DNA of 64,000 nt. Origin: Sphingobacteriaceae bacterium. GTDB lineage: Bacteria > Bacteroidota > Bacteroidia > Sphingobacteriales > Sphingobacteriaceae. The notes below the pieces were generated by a model. It saw only the letters and a list, made by a program, of their open reading frames with translations, was not told the DNA's origin and did not search any database. Of this stretch, positions 55,532-64,000 are shown in pieces (position 1 is the first letter of the stretch; each line of letters begins with the position of its first letter). The stretch spans positions 62,001 through 126,000 of the forward strand of contig CANHGR010000005.1 of the NCBI GenBank assembly GCA_947460875.1. Reading direction: 5' to 3'. The position numbers were made by a program, and so were the translations under genes.

Positions 55532-56014
55532 TCAGTTTATCTTGCTTACCGCTAAATTATCTTGCAATTGAGAGTATAATTCATAGATAGTTTTATCTAA
55601 AATCGGATGCCGAAAATTTGGAATTAACTCATTAAGGGGAGTTAACACAAATCGCCTTTCGTGCATCCGGGGGTGCGGAATGATGAGATCTGGTTCATTA
55701 ACAGTCAAATTACTTTGTAGTAAGATATCAATATCTATACATCTGGCACCCCATTTTTCAACTCTTTCCCTGCCAATCTCGTTCTCAATTAACTTTATTT
55801 TTTCTAGCACACTTTGTGGTTGCATCGATGACCTTATGAAAATTACCTGATTTAAAAATTCAGGTTGGTCATTTTTACCCCAGGGCGCCGTAGCATAAAC
55901 TGCCGACTTTCTTTGAATCTCTGCTATTTCAATTTCAATTAAATCAGATGCCAAAGCAAGGCAAGCTTGTCGGTCTCCAAGATTACTTCCTAACAATAAA
56001 TAAATATCAAACAT
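55532..56014 (-). CDS. folK: 2-amino-4-hydroxy-6-hydroxymethyldihydropteridine pyrophosphokinase
   Basis: Adds pyrophosphate to hydroxymethyldihydropterin in folate synthesis. The 160 residues begin YLLLGSNLGDRQACLALAS, the family signature, and contain VYATAPWGKNDQPEFLNQV and the WGARCIDIDILL motif with its Asp pair binding Mg2+. The IPHPRMHERRFVLTPLNEL signature follows. The ATG at 56014 is standard. It is divergent from sppA, with about 90 bases between them. The Hpt gene follows on the same strand. Confidence 0.96.
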   Translation of the reverse strand: MFDIYLLLGSNLGDRQACLALASDLIEIEIAEIQRKSAVYATAPWGKNDQPEFLNQVIFIRSSMQPQSVLEKIKLIENEIGRERVEKWGARCIDIDILLQSNLTVNEPDLIIPHPRMHERRFVLTPLNELIPNFRHPILDKTIYELYSQLQDNLAVSKIN

Positions 56015-56104
56015 TTAGCTCTAAATATATAATTATTGTTTGTAATGTCAAGTCCAATAACAGCCGATATTCGTATTATTGCACAGGTAAATATTCAGCT
56101 GCTG

Positions 56105-57868
56105 ATGAGAGATTTTTTCAGGATAGTTTTTGCAACGATGACGGGAGTGGTGCTTTCGATTTTCATCCTTTTTATTTTATCCCTCGGGATGATAGGTGCG
56201 TTAATCAGCTCTGCATCATCGGAAAAACAAACCGATATCAGCCCTAACACCGTGATGCACATTTCACTGAATTATCCCATAAATGAGCGCACATCTAAGA
56301 ACCCCTTGCAGCAAATTGACTTTCTTGGCTTAAAATCGAATAAAACATTAGGCCTTAACGATATCTTGTCGCATATCAAAAAGGCATCGGAAGATGAAAA
56401 CATTAAAGGAATTTATTTGGATCTGAGTGGAATAAGCGCAGGCTTAGCAACAATAGAAGAAATCCGCGACGAGCTGATTGCTTTTAAGAAATCGGGAAAA
56501 TTTATCGTTGCCTACAGTGAGGTTTATACCCAAGGAACATATTATTTGGCTTCCGTAGCAGATAAAATCTATCTGAATCCTGAAGGATTAATTGAATTTA
56601 AGGGTTTTAGCTCAGAAATTACATTTTTTAAAGGAGCTCTTGAAAAACTCGAAATCGAGCCTCAAATTATAAAAGTTGGTACTTACAAAAGCGCTGTAGA
56701 GCCTTTCATTCTCGACAGGATGAGTGAGCCAAATAAACTCCAAGTAAACTCATTTCTTGGATCAATGTATGATCATTTTCTTAACAGGATCAGCGAAAGT
56801 AGAAAAATCCCTAAAGATTCATTATCAATCATTGCCAATAAGCTTCTTGTTCAAAATGCAACAGATGCAGTTAAATATAGGCTGGCTGACGCGCTGAAGT
56901 ATAAAGACGAGGTCCTTTCAGAACTTAAATCACGTACAGGCATCAATAAAGACGAAGACATTAAATCAGTTGCAATAGAAGACTACAACAATGGAGAATC
57001 TTCTGGCTCCAACAATAGTCGTATTGCCGTAGTCTACGCATCTGGTGAAATTGCCGGCGGGGAAGGCAATGATGAAACAATAGGATCTGAACGTATTTCA
57101 AGAGCGATACGTGCGGCAAGGGAAGACGAGAAAGTAAAAGCAATTGTACTCCGCATAAATTCTCCGGGTGGAAGCGCCCTTGCTTCAGACGTAATTTGGC
57201 GTGAGGTCGTGCTTGCAAGAAAAGAAAAGCCATTTATCGTTTCCATGGGCGATGTTGCCGCGTCAGGTGGATATTATATTGCCTGCGCTGCAGATTCGAT
57301 TTTTGCTCAGCCGAATACCATAACGGGCTCTATTGGCGTTTTTGGCATCATTCCAAATCTTAAAAAATTCTTAAACAATAAATTGGGACTAACGTTTGAC
57401 CAAGTAAAAACAGGGGAGTTTGCCGATCTTGGGAGTCTAACGCGTCCACTAACAGCAACAGAAACTCTGATTATTCAACGTGAGGTAGACCGCATTTATA
57501 ATTCCTTTACAAAAAGAGTGGCAAATGGACGCAACCGGAGCCAGTCTTATGTGGATTCAATTGGCCAGGGTCGAGTGTGGAGTGGAACACAAGCGATGGA
57601 AAACGGCTTGGTAGACCGTATTGGAAGTATTGACAATGCAATAACATCAGCGGCAAAAATGGCCAAACTTAGCGACTATAGGATTGTCACATACCCCGCG
57701 CAAAAAGATCCGCTGGAGTCTTTATTTGATAGCGCCGGCGATCAGCTGAAAGATTATTTTGCGAAGCTAGAACTTGGAGAACAATACAAGTACTACAAGC
57801 AGTTGAAAGCTGTGGTAAATACAACCGGCATTCAGGCAAAATTACCATATACTATTTCAATAAGGTAA
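56105..57868 (+). CDS. sppA: Signal peptide peptidase SppA, 67K type
   Basis: Membrane-anchored serine protease that degrades released signal peptides. I start at ATG 56105 (587 residues), where the N-terminal anchor begins RDFFRIVFATMTGVVLSIF; the in-frame ATGs upstream would extend it by 23 residues. Two homologous domains are present. The catalytic Lys is in IKVGTYKSAVEPF of the first, and the nucleophile Ser in SMGDVAASGGYYIACAAD of the second. INSPGGSALASDVIWREV and the GSIGVFGIIP segment complete the fold. It sits between folK and polX with no overlap. Confidence 0.94.
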   Translation: MRDFFRIVFATMTGVVLSIFILFILSLGMIGALISSASSEKQTDISPNTVMHISLNYPINERTSKNPLQQIDFLGLKSNKTLGLNDILSHIKKASEDENIKGIYLDLSGISAGLATIEEIRDELIAFKKSGKFIVAYSEVYTQGTYYLASVADKIYLNPEGLIEFKGFSSEITFFKGALEKLEIEPQIIKVGTYKSAVEPFILDRMSEPNKLQVNSFLGSMYDHFLNRISESRKIPKDSLSIIANKLLVQNATDAVKYRLADALKYKDEVLSELKSRTGINKDEDIKSVAIEDYNNGESSGSNNSRIAVVYASGEIAGGEGNDETIGSERISRAIRAAREDEKVKAIVLRINSPGGSALASDVIWREVVLARKEKPFIVSMGDVAASGGYYIACAADSIFAQPNTITGSIGVFGIIPNLKKFLNNKLGLTFDQVKTGEFADLGSLTRPLTATETLIIQREVDRIYNSFTKRVANGRNRSQSYVDSIGQGRVWSGTQAMENGLVDRIGSIDNAITSAAKMAKLSDYRIVTYPAQKDPLESLFDSAGDQLKDYFAKLELGEQYKYYKQLKAVVNTTGIQAKLPYTISIR

Positions 57869-57921
57869 TTTATCGTCGCGCAAACGCAAACTAAGTACAT
57901 AAATATCTATTTTTGATAGGC

Positions 57922-59607
57922 ATGGAAAACAAGCAAATCGCTAGAACTCTTCGGCTTCTTAGTCAGCTCATGGAGCTTTATGATGAAAATCCCTTTAAAG
58001 TAAAATCAATGGCGAATGCTGCTTTTAATGCAGACAAACTACCCTATTCTATCGCCAAAAGATCAATTGAAGAGATCGAAAAAATAAACGGCATCGGAAA
58101 AAGTATCGCCGCAAAAATCTGGGAATTAATTCACACGGCGCAAATTGAAGAATTAAATACACTGATCAGCCAAACGCCGGAGGGTATCATAGAGATGCTG
58201 CAGATCAAAGGGATCGGACCAAAAAAGCTGAAGGTTATTTGGAAAGACCTAAATATTGAAAACACCGGGGAACTATATTACGCTTGCAATGAAAATCGTC
58301 TCATTGAAGCCAAAGGATTTGGCTTAAAGACACAGGAAGAGATTAAAAAAATTCTTGAGTTTAAGATGGCGAGTAGCGGTCAGTTTTTATATGCTCAAAT
58401 TGAGGAGTTTGCTAAAGACTTATTTAATCAACTTAAAGACATTTGGGAAACAGATCTAATCTCATTTACAGGCACTTACAGACGGCGCTGCGAGATTATT
58501 GAAAGCCTGGATATTTTGATCGGATTAGAGATATCAAACGCTCCAATCGAAAAAATGAAGGAGTGGTCTGATGTGCAGCTAAAATATGTAACAGATAAGC
58601 GTATTGAATTGGAAACTTTAGCGGGCCTAAAAATTAATATTAATTTATGCCCATCAGCTGACTTTTATTACAACTTAGTCATTCAAACTGGCAATGAAGT
58701 TCATATTACAGAGCTAAACGAAAGAATTGGAACACAAAAATTTCATGTTGCGTCTGAAACAGCATTTTATGCTAAGGCGGGACTTGAATTTATTGAACCC
58801 GAGCTTAGAGAAGGGATGGATGAATTAAAGTGGGCTGAAGCAAAGAATCTACCGAAATTAATTGAATTTACAGATTTAAGAGGAAGCCTACATAACCACA
58901 GTGTTTGGAGCGATGGCGTTGACACGATTGAAGAAATGGCAGTTTTCTGTCGCGATCAACTAAATCTTGAGTACCTCGGGATGTGCGACCATTCAAAATC
59001 AGCGTTTTATGCAAATGGATTAACTGAAACACGACTACTGGCACAGCACCTGGAAATTGATAGTCTAAATGAGAGATTAGCACCCTTCAAAATCTTTAAA
59101 GGGATAGAATCAGATATCTTATATGATGGCTCCCTTGATTATCCCAAAGAAATTCTTGCATCATTTGATTTTGTCGTCGCTTCGGTTCATTCCATATTAA
59201 AAATGAACGAAGAGAAAGCTACAGAACGCTTGGTAAAAGCAATAGAAAACCCGTATACCACAATTTTAGGGCACCCGACCGGAAGGTTATTACTTAGCAG
59301 ACGCGGATACCCTATTGACTATAAAAAAGTGATTGATGCTTGCGCAGCTAACGGCGTGATCATTGAAATAAATTCGAACCCACTAAGGCTTGACCTCGAC
59401 TGGAGATGGCATCAATATGCCATAAACATGGGCGTATTGCTATCCATTAACCCTGACGCTCACCGAAAGGATGGATTTTACGATATGCATTATGGTATAT
59501 TAGTGGCCAGAAAAGGTGGAGTACAATCTAGTAATTGCTTGAACACTATGGATCTTAGGCAAATTACCAACCATTTTGAGCAAAGAAAATCAGCAATTTC
59601 CTATTGA
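57922..59607 (+). CDS. polX: PolX-type DNA polymerase/PHP nuclease with degenerate polymerase site
   Basis: A repair protein of 561 residues, starting at ATG 57922. An 8-kDa-type helical region and helix-hairpin-helix motifs come first (INGIGKSIAAKI, IKGIGPKKLKVIW), then a nucleotidyltransferase-like part and a PHP domain. In the transferase part the expected D-x-D reads S195-L196-D197 (GTYRRRCEIIESLDILIG), and the third carboxylate position is N239 (LKININL). So two of the three catalytic acids are gone. The PHP metal motifs are complete: LHNHSVWSDG at about 322-331, MCDHSKS, ESDILYDG, SVHS, GHPTGR and NPDAH. It probably acts only as nuclease. The stop overlaps the next start. Confidence 0.88.
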   Translation: MENKQIARTLRLLSQLMELYDENPFKVKSMANAAFNADKLPYSIAKRSIEEIEKINGIGKSIAAKIWELIHTAQIEELNTLISQTPEGIIEMLQIKGIGPKKLKVIWKDLNIENTGELYYACNENRLIEAKGFGLKTQEEIKKILEFKMASSGQFLYAQIEEFAKDLFNQLKDIWETDLISFTGTYRRRCEIIESLDILIGLEISNAPIEKMKEWSDVQLKYVTDKRIELETLAGLKININLCPSADFYYNLVIQTGNEVHITELNERIGTQKFHVASETAFYAKAGLEFIEPELREGMDELKWAEAKNLPKLIEFTDLRGSLHNHSVWSDGVDTIEEMAVFCRDQLNLEYLGMCDHSKSAFYANGLTETRLLAQHLEIDSLNERLAPFKIFKGIESDILYDGSLDYPKEILASFDFVVASVHSILKMNEEKATERLVKAIENPYTTILGHPTGRLLLSRRGYPIDYKKVIDACAANGVIIEINSNPLRLDLDWRWHQYAINMGVLLSINPDAHRKDGFYDMHYGILVARKGGVQSSNCLNTMDLRQITNHFEQRKSAISY

Positions 59608-60572
59608 AAAAATCGAACCTTAAAATTCTCATAATCAGATTTAGTTCTATTGGTGATATCGTGCTTACAAGCCCCGTGGTTCGCTGTTTAAAACAGCAAT
59701 TATACGGCGCAGAGATTCATTACCTTTCTAAAAAGGCTTTCAGCACAGTCCTGGAGAATAACCCATATATCGATAAGTTACACCTATTGGATGGGGCATT
59801 ATCGACGGTAATGCCTCAGCTGAAAGCTGAAAAATTCGATTATGTAATCGACCTACACAACAATGTTAGAACGATGCGAGTGAAATCACAGTTAGGAATT
59901 AAATCGTTCTCTTTTAACAAGTTAAACATAAAAAAATGGCTCTTGGTCAACTTTAAGATTAACATGTTACCTGATATTCATATCGTTGATCGATATCTAA
60001 AAACTGTCGAATCTCTTGGAGTTAAAAACGATGGGAAAGGACTTGATTATTTTTTATCGAAGGAATATTTTGTTGAAGAGCTTTTGCCTAGCTCGCATGC
60101 TAATTATATTGGATTGGTAATAGGTGCACAACATGCTACCAAGCGATTACCGGTTCATAAACTCGTTGAAATTTGCACGCTTATTAACCGGCCAATAGTG
60201 CTCTTAGGTGGTAAAGAAGATGCAGAAATCGGAAATCAAATAGCATGCGAAACCGGATCGTATGTATTTAACGGATGCGGAAAATTTAGTCTTGATCAAT
60301 CTGCATTCTTAGTTAAGACGGCTACACGCGTTATTACACATGACACCGGACTAATGCATATTGCCGCTGCCTTTAAAAAAGATATTACTTCAGTGTGGGG
60401 TAACACCGTACCTGAGTTTGGGATGTATCCATACGCTGTTGCCCATTCGAAAATGATAGAAGTTAAAGGTTTGAATTGCAGACCTTGTTCTAAAATTGGG
60501 CATTTAAAATGTCCTAAAGACCATTTTAAATGCATGAATGAACATAATGCTGCTGAGATTGTTAGCTTTTAA
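59604..60572 (+). CDS. Glycosyltransferase family 9 (heptosyltransferase-like)
   Basis: GT-B enzyme of 322 residues for lipopolysaccharide core or a similar glycan. The start KILIIRFSSIGDIVLTSPVV is the classic heptosyltransferase N-terminus. The second domain carries GLVIGAQHATKRLPVHK and the ITHDTGLMHIAAAFKK motif with the donor-binding site. A Cys-rich end (NCRPCSKIGHLKCPKDHFKC) resembles relatives. The apparent start is a TTG at 59604 whose bases overlap the polX stop (TTGA). No in-frame ATG lies close by. The next gene starts within its stop. Confidence 0.88.
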   Translation: MKKSNLKILIIRFSSIGDIVLTSPVVRCLKQQLYGAEIHYLSKKAFSTVLENNPYIDKLHLLDGALSTVMPQLKAEKFDYVIDLHNNVRTMRVKSQLGIKSFSFNKLNIKKWLLVNFKINMLPDIHIVDRYLKTVESLGVKNDGKGLDYFLSKEYFVEELLPSSHANYIGLVIGAQHATKRLPVHKLVEICTLINRPIVLLGGKEDAEIGNQIACETGSYVFNGCGKFSLDQSAFLVKTATRVITHDTGLMHIAAAFKKDITSVWGNTVPEFGMYPYAVAHSKMIEVKGLNCRPCSKIGHLKCPKDHFKCMNEHNAAEIVSF

Positions 60573-61075
60573 TGAAAACGGCTAAGCAACTACTGATTAT
60601 ACGCCATGCTAAATCCGACTGGAACAATGGCCTTTCTGACTTTGACCGTCCCTTAAATAAACGAGGTAAACGCAATGCCCCTGAAATGGCCAAAAGACTC
60701 TTGGAAAAGCAAATCATTCCGGACCTTGTGATTAGCAGTCCGGCAAATCGTGCCATTACTACTGCCGGATACTTTGCAGAGATACTGAACTTTGAAAAGC
60801 AAAATATCCAAGTGGAAAAATCGATTTATGAGGCTGAGGTTATTGATTTGATGAACGTCATCAACAGTATTGAAAATAACTATAAACACGTTGCATTATT
60901 TGGACATAATCCCGGACTTACAAATCTTGCCTATCATTTATGCAGTTGTAATTTTAATAATATTCCTACATGTGGTATAGTTTCTATTATATTTCCTTTT
61001 GATAATTGGGCTATGATTAGTGGCAGTACTGGCTATATGGAGTTCTTTGATTATCCAAAAAACGTAGTCGCTTAA
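60572..61075 (+). CDS. SixA-like phosphohistidine phosphatase
   Basis: Histidine phosphatase of 167 residues. The catalytic RHAKSDWN motif begins at residue 11, with nucleophile His12. RPLNKRGKRNAPEMAKRL and SSPANRAITTA follow, and the second His lies in ALFGHNPGLTNL. SixA removes phosphate from Hpt domains in enterics, and a broken Hpt gene lies 5 kb upstream. The start overlaps the glycosyltransferase stop by 1 base, making the third gene of polX-GT9-sixA. It converges with dprA by 4 bases. Confidence 0.9.
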   Translation: MKTAKQLLIIRHAKSDWNNGLSDFDRPLNKRGKRNAPEMAKRLLEKQIIPDLVISSPANRAITTAGYFAEILNFEKQNIQVEKSIYEAEVIDLMNVINSIENNYKHVALFGHNPGLTNLAYHLCSCNFNNIPTCGIVSIIFPFDNWAMISGSTGYMEFFDYPKNVVA

Positions 61076-62163
61076 GCAAGTTTATACATCTTTCCAGGCA
61101 GGGCAACTATAATTCCCTGCATTTCTAAGCCCAGAATAGTCATCGCCAGTTTACTCTGAGGGATACCTGTCGATAGTAATAGGTCGTCAATCGGCACTAA
61201 ATCCTTTTTTTCTAGCAGATCTGTCACTTTTTTTTCATCTGCGCTTAGATTTAGCTGGAGGCTAATCTGTTTCGCTTCCTTCTTGAGGTTTTTTGTCCAT
61301 CCTAATATATATTCAAGATCATTGATATTTGAGATCATGTGCGCCCTGTTCGTTTTGATCAAGTAATTGCAGCCTACAGAGAATTCATCATCGGTTCTGC
61401 CCGGAAACGCGAATACATCCCTGTTATAGGAATTAGCAATTTCTGCGGTAATCAATGCTCCCCCCTTAAAACTAGCCTCTACTACAATTGTAGCATCAGC
61501 CATTCCAGCAATAATCCTATTTCTTCTTGGAAAATTTTCCCTATCTGGAATTGTTCCAGACGGAAATTCGCTTATCAGTCCCCCCTTTGCAATCATCTTT
61601 TCTGCAATACCTGTATGAACGGCAGGATAGATTCTATCAAGGCCATGGCCCAATGCAGCAATAGTTGGTATTTCTTCTTTTAAACACGCCTTATGAGCCA
61701 TAATATCAATTCCATAGGCGAGACCACTTACTACCAGTATATCCTGACTTCTAAGTCCAGAAACTAGCTCATTGCAAAGCTCTTTTCCATAGGCTGTAGC
61801 GTTCCGAGTGCCAACAACGCTAATCACTTTTTTTTTATTTAATTCTGCGGCGCCTTTGAAATATAAAAGCGATGGTGCATCATAACAGTGCCGTAGCCTG
61901 GCGGGATAATTCTCGTCCGTATAAAAATACGAACTAACATTAAGTTGCTCCATAAAGACCATTTCCTTTTCGGCCAGGTCAAAACCCTTTTTCTCTAGAA
62001 TTGCGTTAATAGTTTTAGACTTCATCCCCTCAACAGCAGATAGCTCTCTCTTGCCGGCTTGAAAAATGGAATCTGCGTCGGTAAAATGTTCTATTAAGGC
62101 TCTTGCAGTTATCGGACCAATACCGGGCACAAATGTTAGTGCTACTTGATGAAAATTTGCCAT
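61072..62163 (-). CDS. dprA: DNA processing protein DprA
   Basis: Loads RecA on incoming single-stranded DNA during transformation. The 363 residues start with a helix-hairpin-helix element (VPGIGPITARALIEHF). The Rossmann-like DNA-binding core follows: VVSGLAYGIDIMAHKACL, then GHGLDRIYPAVH, then SEFPSGTIPDRENFPRRNRI, then VVEASFKGGALITAE. It ends with a winged-helix-like domain of about 60 residues. The order is that of full-length DprA. No other competence gene is in the window. It converges with sixA. Confidence 0.95.
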   Translation of the reverse strand: MANFHQVALTFVPGIGPITARALIEHFTDADSIFQAGKRELSAVEGMKSKTINAILEKKGFDLAEKEMVFMEQLNVSSYFYTDENYPARLRHCYDAPSLLYFKGAAELNKKKVISVVGTRNATAYGKELCNELVSGLRSQDILVVSGLAYGIDIMAHKACLKEEIPTIAALGHGLDRIYPAVHTGIAEKMIAKGGLISEFPSGTIPDRENFPRRNRIIAGMADATIVVEASFKGGALITAEIANSYNRDVFAFPGRTDDEFSVGCNYLIKTNRAHMISNINDLEYILGWTKNLKKEAKQISLQLNLSADEKKVTDLLEKKDLVPIDDLLLSTGIPQSKLAMTILGLEMQGIIVALPGKMYKLA

Positions 62164-62482
62164 CTTCTATTCTAATTTATGTTAATTAAATCCAAGCATT
62201 AAATTAATTCGATTACATAAAAGGAGCACAAAGCCCGTAAAAAATGATTAAAGAAATAATTAGCTTATAAAAGTAGTCGGATAACATGCGACCACTCGAA
62301 GAAAATCCTTAAATCAACGATAGAGAATGTATCGAGCAAACAGGCCTAACAACTATGGTTTAATAGCTTTGTACGTGCATTGACCTCAAAAAGTTTCATT
62401 AATTGCAATTCTTATAAATTTCTAGCTCGGAAATCTTGAAAAAGAATCAAAGTATTCCTGTATTTTGAAATTTCAAGCGCTG
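62164..62482. other. Intergenic region, no gene seen
   Basis: These 319 bases between dprA and rsmG show no coding frame, no RNA fold I recognise and no good hairpin. The dprA promoter should lie close to its left end. Confidence 0.5.
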
Positions 62483-63124
62483 TCACTGTGGAATATAAAC
62501 CACATATTTTGTTTCAAAATAGCTTTCGCTAAATTGGATTTTGAGCGGGATACGTTGCGCTTTAAGTCCGGACTCTGAAATCTCTTGCTGCAAGTCGCCA
62601 CCTTTTAGAAATAGAATGCCATTTTGGAGACTGTTTTTTGATTCCTTTAAGAACTTACCCTTTATCCAAGGATAAAATTCTTTTAATTTAGTAACAGCTC
62701 TAGATACAACAAAATCAAATTTTTCATGAATTTGTTCTGCTCTGCCATGCGTTGCCTTTATGTTTTTTAAACCGATTGCCTGTGCAATCTCATGAACCAC
62801 TTTAATCTTCTTCCCTATCGGATCAACAAGATGAAATTGCGTATCCGGAAACATAATTGCCAACGGAATTCCCGGAAAACCACCACCGGTTCCAACATCC
62901 AAAACGCGCTCGCCGGGTAAAAAAGAAATGACTTTTGCGATTGCTAAGGAATGCAAGATATGATGTACATAAAGATTGTCGATATCCTTTCGGGAGATCA
63001 CATTAATCTGTGCGTTCCAGAAACGATAAAGCTTGTCGAGATCGTTAAACTGTACTTTCTGCTGATTAGTCAAATCAGGAAAATAATCAAAGATAATATC
63101 AGAACTCGCAATACAATTTTCCAC
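62483..63124 (-). CDS. rsmG: 16S rRNA (guanine-527-N7)-methyltransferase RsmG
   Basis: Methylates G527 of 16S rRNA, using S-adenosylmethionine. The 213 residues contain the SAM motif GERVLDVGTGGGFPGIPLAI, the FHLVDPIGKKIKVVHE segment, the ATHGRAEQIHEKFDFVVSRAV region and the LKGGD segment. These fit the GidB/RsmG family in full length. It begins 26 bases inside the end of the sigma factor gene on the same strand, so the two are translated together. Loss gives low-level streptomycin resistance elsewhere. Confidence 0.95.
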   Translation of the reverse strand: MENCIASSDIIFDYFPDLTNQQKVQFNDLDKLYRFWNAQINVISRKDIDNLYVHHILHSLAIAKVISFLPGERVLDVGTGGGFPGIPLAIMFPDTQFHLVDPIGKKIKVVHEIAQAIGLKNIKATHGRAEQIHEKFDFVVSRAVTKLKEFYPWIKGKFLKESKNSLQNGILFLKGGDLQQEISESGLKAQRIPLKIQFSESYFETKYVVYIPQ

Positions 63125-63713
63125 TTTTTAAATTTAAGATTTGTAATATCAGATCTTTCGCTCTGTACAGCTGCGCTTTGACCGTACCAACCGGACAATC
63201 TAGCTTACTAGCAATCTCGCTATATGTTAGCTCATCATAAAATCGCATGCTAATTAGCTTTGCATATTGCATTGGAAGCTGATCAATAATTATTTTCATC
63301 TCTTCCCCTCTTTGCTTTTTGATAGATTTTTCTTCGGGATTTAACGTATCTGATTTAATTTGAAACCTTCCAAATTCGACACAATTATCGGTCAAGGCAT
63401 TTAATGATATTGTTTGAAGTTTGCCCTTTCTGACAAAATCAACGCAGTAATTGGCAGCTATTTTGAAAAGCCAGGTACTGAAGGCGAAGTCAGCCTTATA
63501 TTTACCTAAATTCTCAAATACCTTTGCAAAGATTTCTACAGTCAGGTCCTCTGCATCAGCTTTATTTCCAACCATCTTAAAAACAAGGAAATAAACCGTT
63601 CGCTCGTATCGTTGCATCAGGCTGGTATAAGCTTTTTGATCGCCGTTTAACGCAACTCTTATCAGATTAAAATCATTTTGGGCGTTCGCCGAGAAATTAG
63701 GGTTCATCTCCAT
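63099..63713 (-). CDS. ECF-type RNA polymerase sigma factor
   Basis: Alternative sigma factor of 205 residues, starting at ATG 63713 behind an AAAGAAG ribosome-binding site; an ATG two codons later is also possible. Region 2 is YERTVYFLVFKMVGNKADAE with the core-binding DLTVEIFAKVF, then FSTWLFKIAANYCVDFVRK, which contacts the -10 element. Region 4 is MRFYDELTYSEIASKLDCPV, the helix-turn-helix for the -35 element. No anti-sigma gene adjoins it; upstream on the strand is a glycosyltransferase and downstream rsmG. The type may be housekeeping-linked. Confidence 0.92.
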   Translation of the reverse strand: MEMNPNFSANAQNDFNLIRVALNGDQKAYTSLMQRYERTVYFLVFKMVGNKADAEDLTVEIFAKVFENLGKYKADFAFSTWLFKIAANYCVDFVRKGKLQTISLNALTDNCVEFGRFQIKSDTLNPEEKSIKKQRGEEMKIIIDQLPMQYAKLISMRFYDELTYSEIASKLDCPVGTVKAQLYRAKDLILQILNLKSGKLYCEF

Positions 63714-64000
63714 TTTACTTCTTTTTTGAATTGCGTAATTAAATAGAGAGCGAGCAAATAAAAGTAATAAATCAAATCCATAATCGGAAACCACCACAAA
63801 AGATCTCTGTAATTCAGCTTCTTAAAGAGAGGATAATAAACGATAGCTTGAACAATTAAACGGACAAAATAGACGGCAAAAATCCACGGCATATTATTCC
63901 CTGTCAGGATGAGAAGAATAAAAAAAGCATAAAATAATATTCCAGATCCTGCTTGCAGGGAAAGCATTCGTTTGTGCGAGCCTTTGTATAATTTACTTGC
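63704..64000 (-). CDS. Glycosyltransferase family 2, C-terminal part cut off by window edge
   Basis: The visible 98 residues run from the edge of the window. They read ASKLYKGSHKRMLSLQAGSG, then several hydrophobic segments (GILFYAFFILLILTG, PWIFAVYFVRLIVQAIV) and the end DLIYYFYLLALYLITQF. This layout, with two or three C-terminal membrane helices, is that of membrane-bound GT2 enzymes of Bacteroidota. The catalytic domain is outside the window, so the family is a best reading. The stop overlaps the start of the sigma factor gene by 10 bases. Confidence 0.65.
   Translation of the reverse strand, partial: ASKLYKGSHKRMLSLQAGSGILFYAFFILLILTGNNMPWIFAVYFVRLIVQAIVYYPLFKKLNYRDLLWWFPIMDLIYYFYLLALYLITQFKKEVKWR

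Noticed and set aside
55386-55571. Short plus-strand open frame between purS and folK
   Set aside because: The minus strand of this stretch encodes the Hpt protein and the folK end, so this is the opposite frame of a damaged gene.

Overview
The window reads as ordinary chromosome of a member of the Bacteroidota, most like the Sphingobacteriaceae (Pedobacter and relatives). The evidence is the gene families: DUF2851, DUF5808 and NIPSNAP proteins, short AMP nucleosidase, PurS beside pssA, a Rho factor with a long N-terminal insertion, a 67K-type SppA, WbqC, and a promoter-like TTG/TATAATTG pair. I see no tRNA or rRNA gene, no CRISPR array, no prophage and no insertion sequence. Both edges cut genes: trxB on the left and a glycosyltransferase on the right.

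Layout. 1-10 kb: thioredoxin reductase, guaB, a TonB-dependent cobalamin receptor behind a cobalamin riboswitch, thymidine kinase, a NIPSNAP protein, glutamate racemase, aroQ, xerD and a cold-shock protein. 10-17 kb: a four-gene tetR-tolC-MFP-RND efflux operon. 17-24 kb: purB, an Nfu-type Fe-S protein, then a minus-strand cluster ubiX-mtaB-lgt-suhB-haem-binding protein, and AMP nucleosidase. 24.4-25.6 kb: a decayed stretch in which a cystathionine beta-synthase-like pseudogene runs straight into the 3' half of an AI-2E family transporter pseudogene. 25.9-29.3 kb: an Anbu proteasome-like peptidase with a transglutaminase-like protease, then amt. 29.4-38.8 kb: two MFS transporters, a DEAD-box helicase with a DUF1456 protein, a flavoprotein, a degenerate receiver protein and a Tat-exported carboxylesterase. 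38.8-43 kb: rpmA with an unusual long tail, rplU, and two unrelated Mg2+ transporters (MgtE, CorA) next to WbqC. 43-51.4 kb: envelope acyltransferase and glycosyltransferase, thioredoxin, an EamA transporter, PpnP, DUF2130, a wrecked hybrid histidine kinase, PspC and DUF2851. 51.4-64 kb: pyrF, rho, pssA-purS, a frameshifted Hpt gene behind folK, sppA, a PolX-like protein with a ruined polymerase site, a heptosyltransferase-like enzyme, SixA, dprA, rsmG, an ECF sigma factor and a partial glycosyltransferase.

The most notable points are decay and partial systems rather than one large new system. Phosphorelay parts are broken in three separate places (receiver, histidine kinase, Hpt). Two metabolic or membrane genes have been fused by a deletion and are now dead. 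The Anbu peptidase keeps only one of its usual three partners. The PolX-like protein has lost two polymerase carboxylates but keeps its PHP nuclease motifs. Ribosomal protein L27 carries about 80 extra Ala/Lys-rich residues. A strong minus-strand terminator sits in the leader of ubiX, which suggests attenuation or a small RNA.
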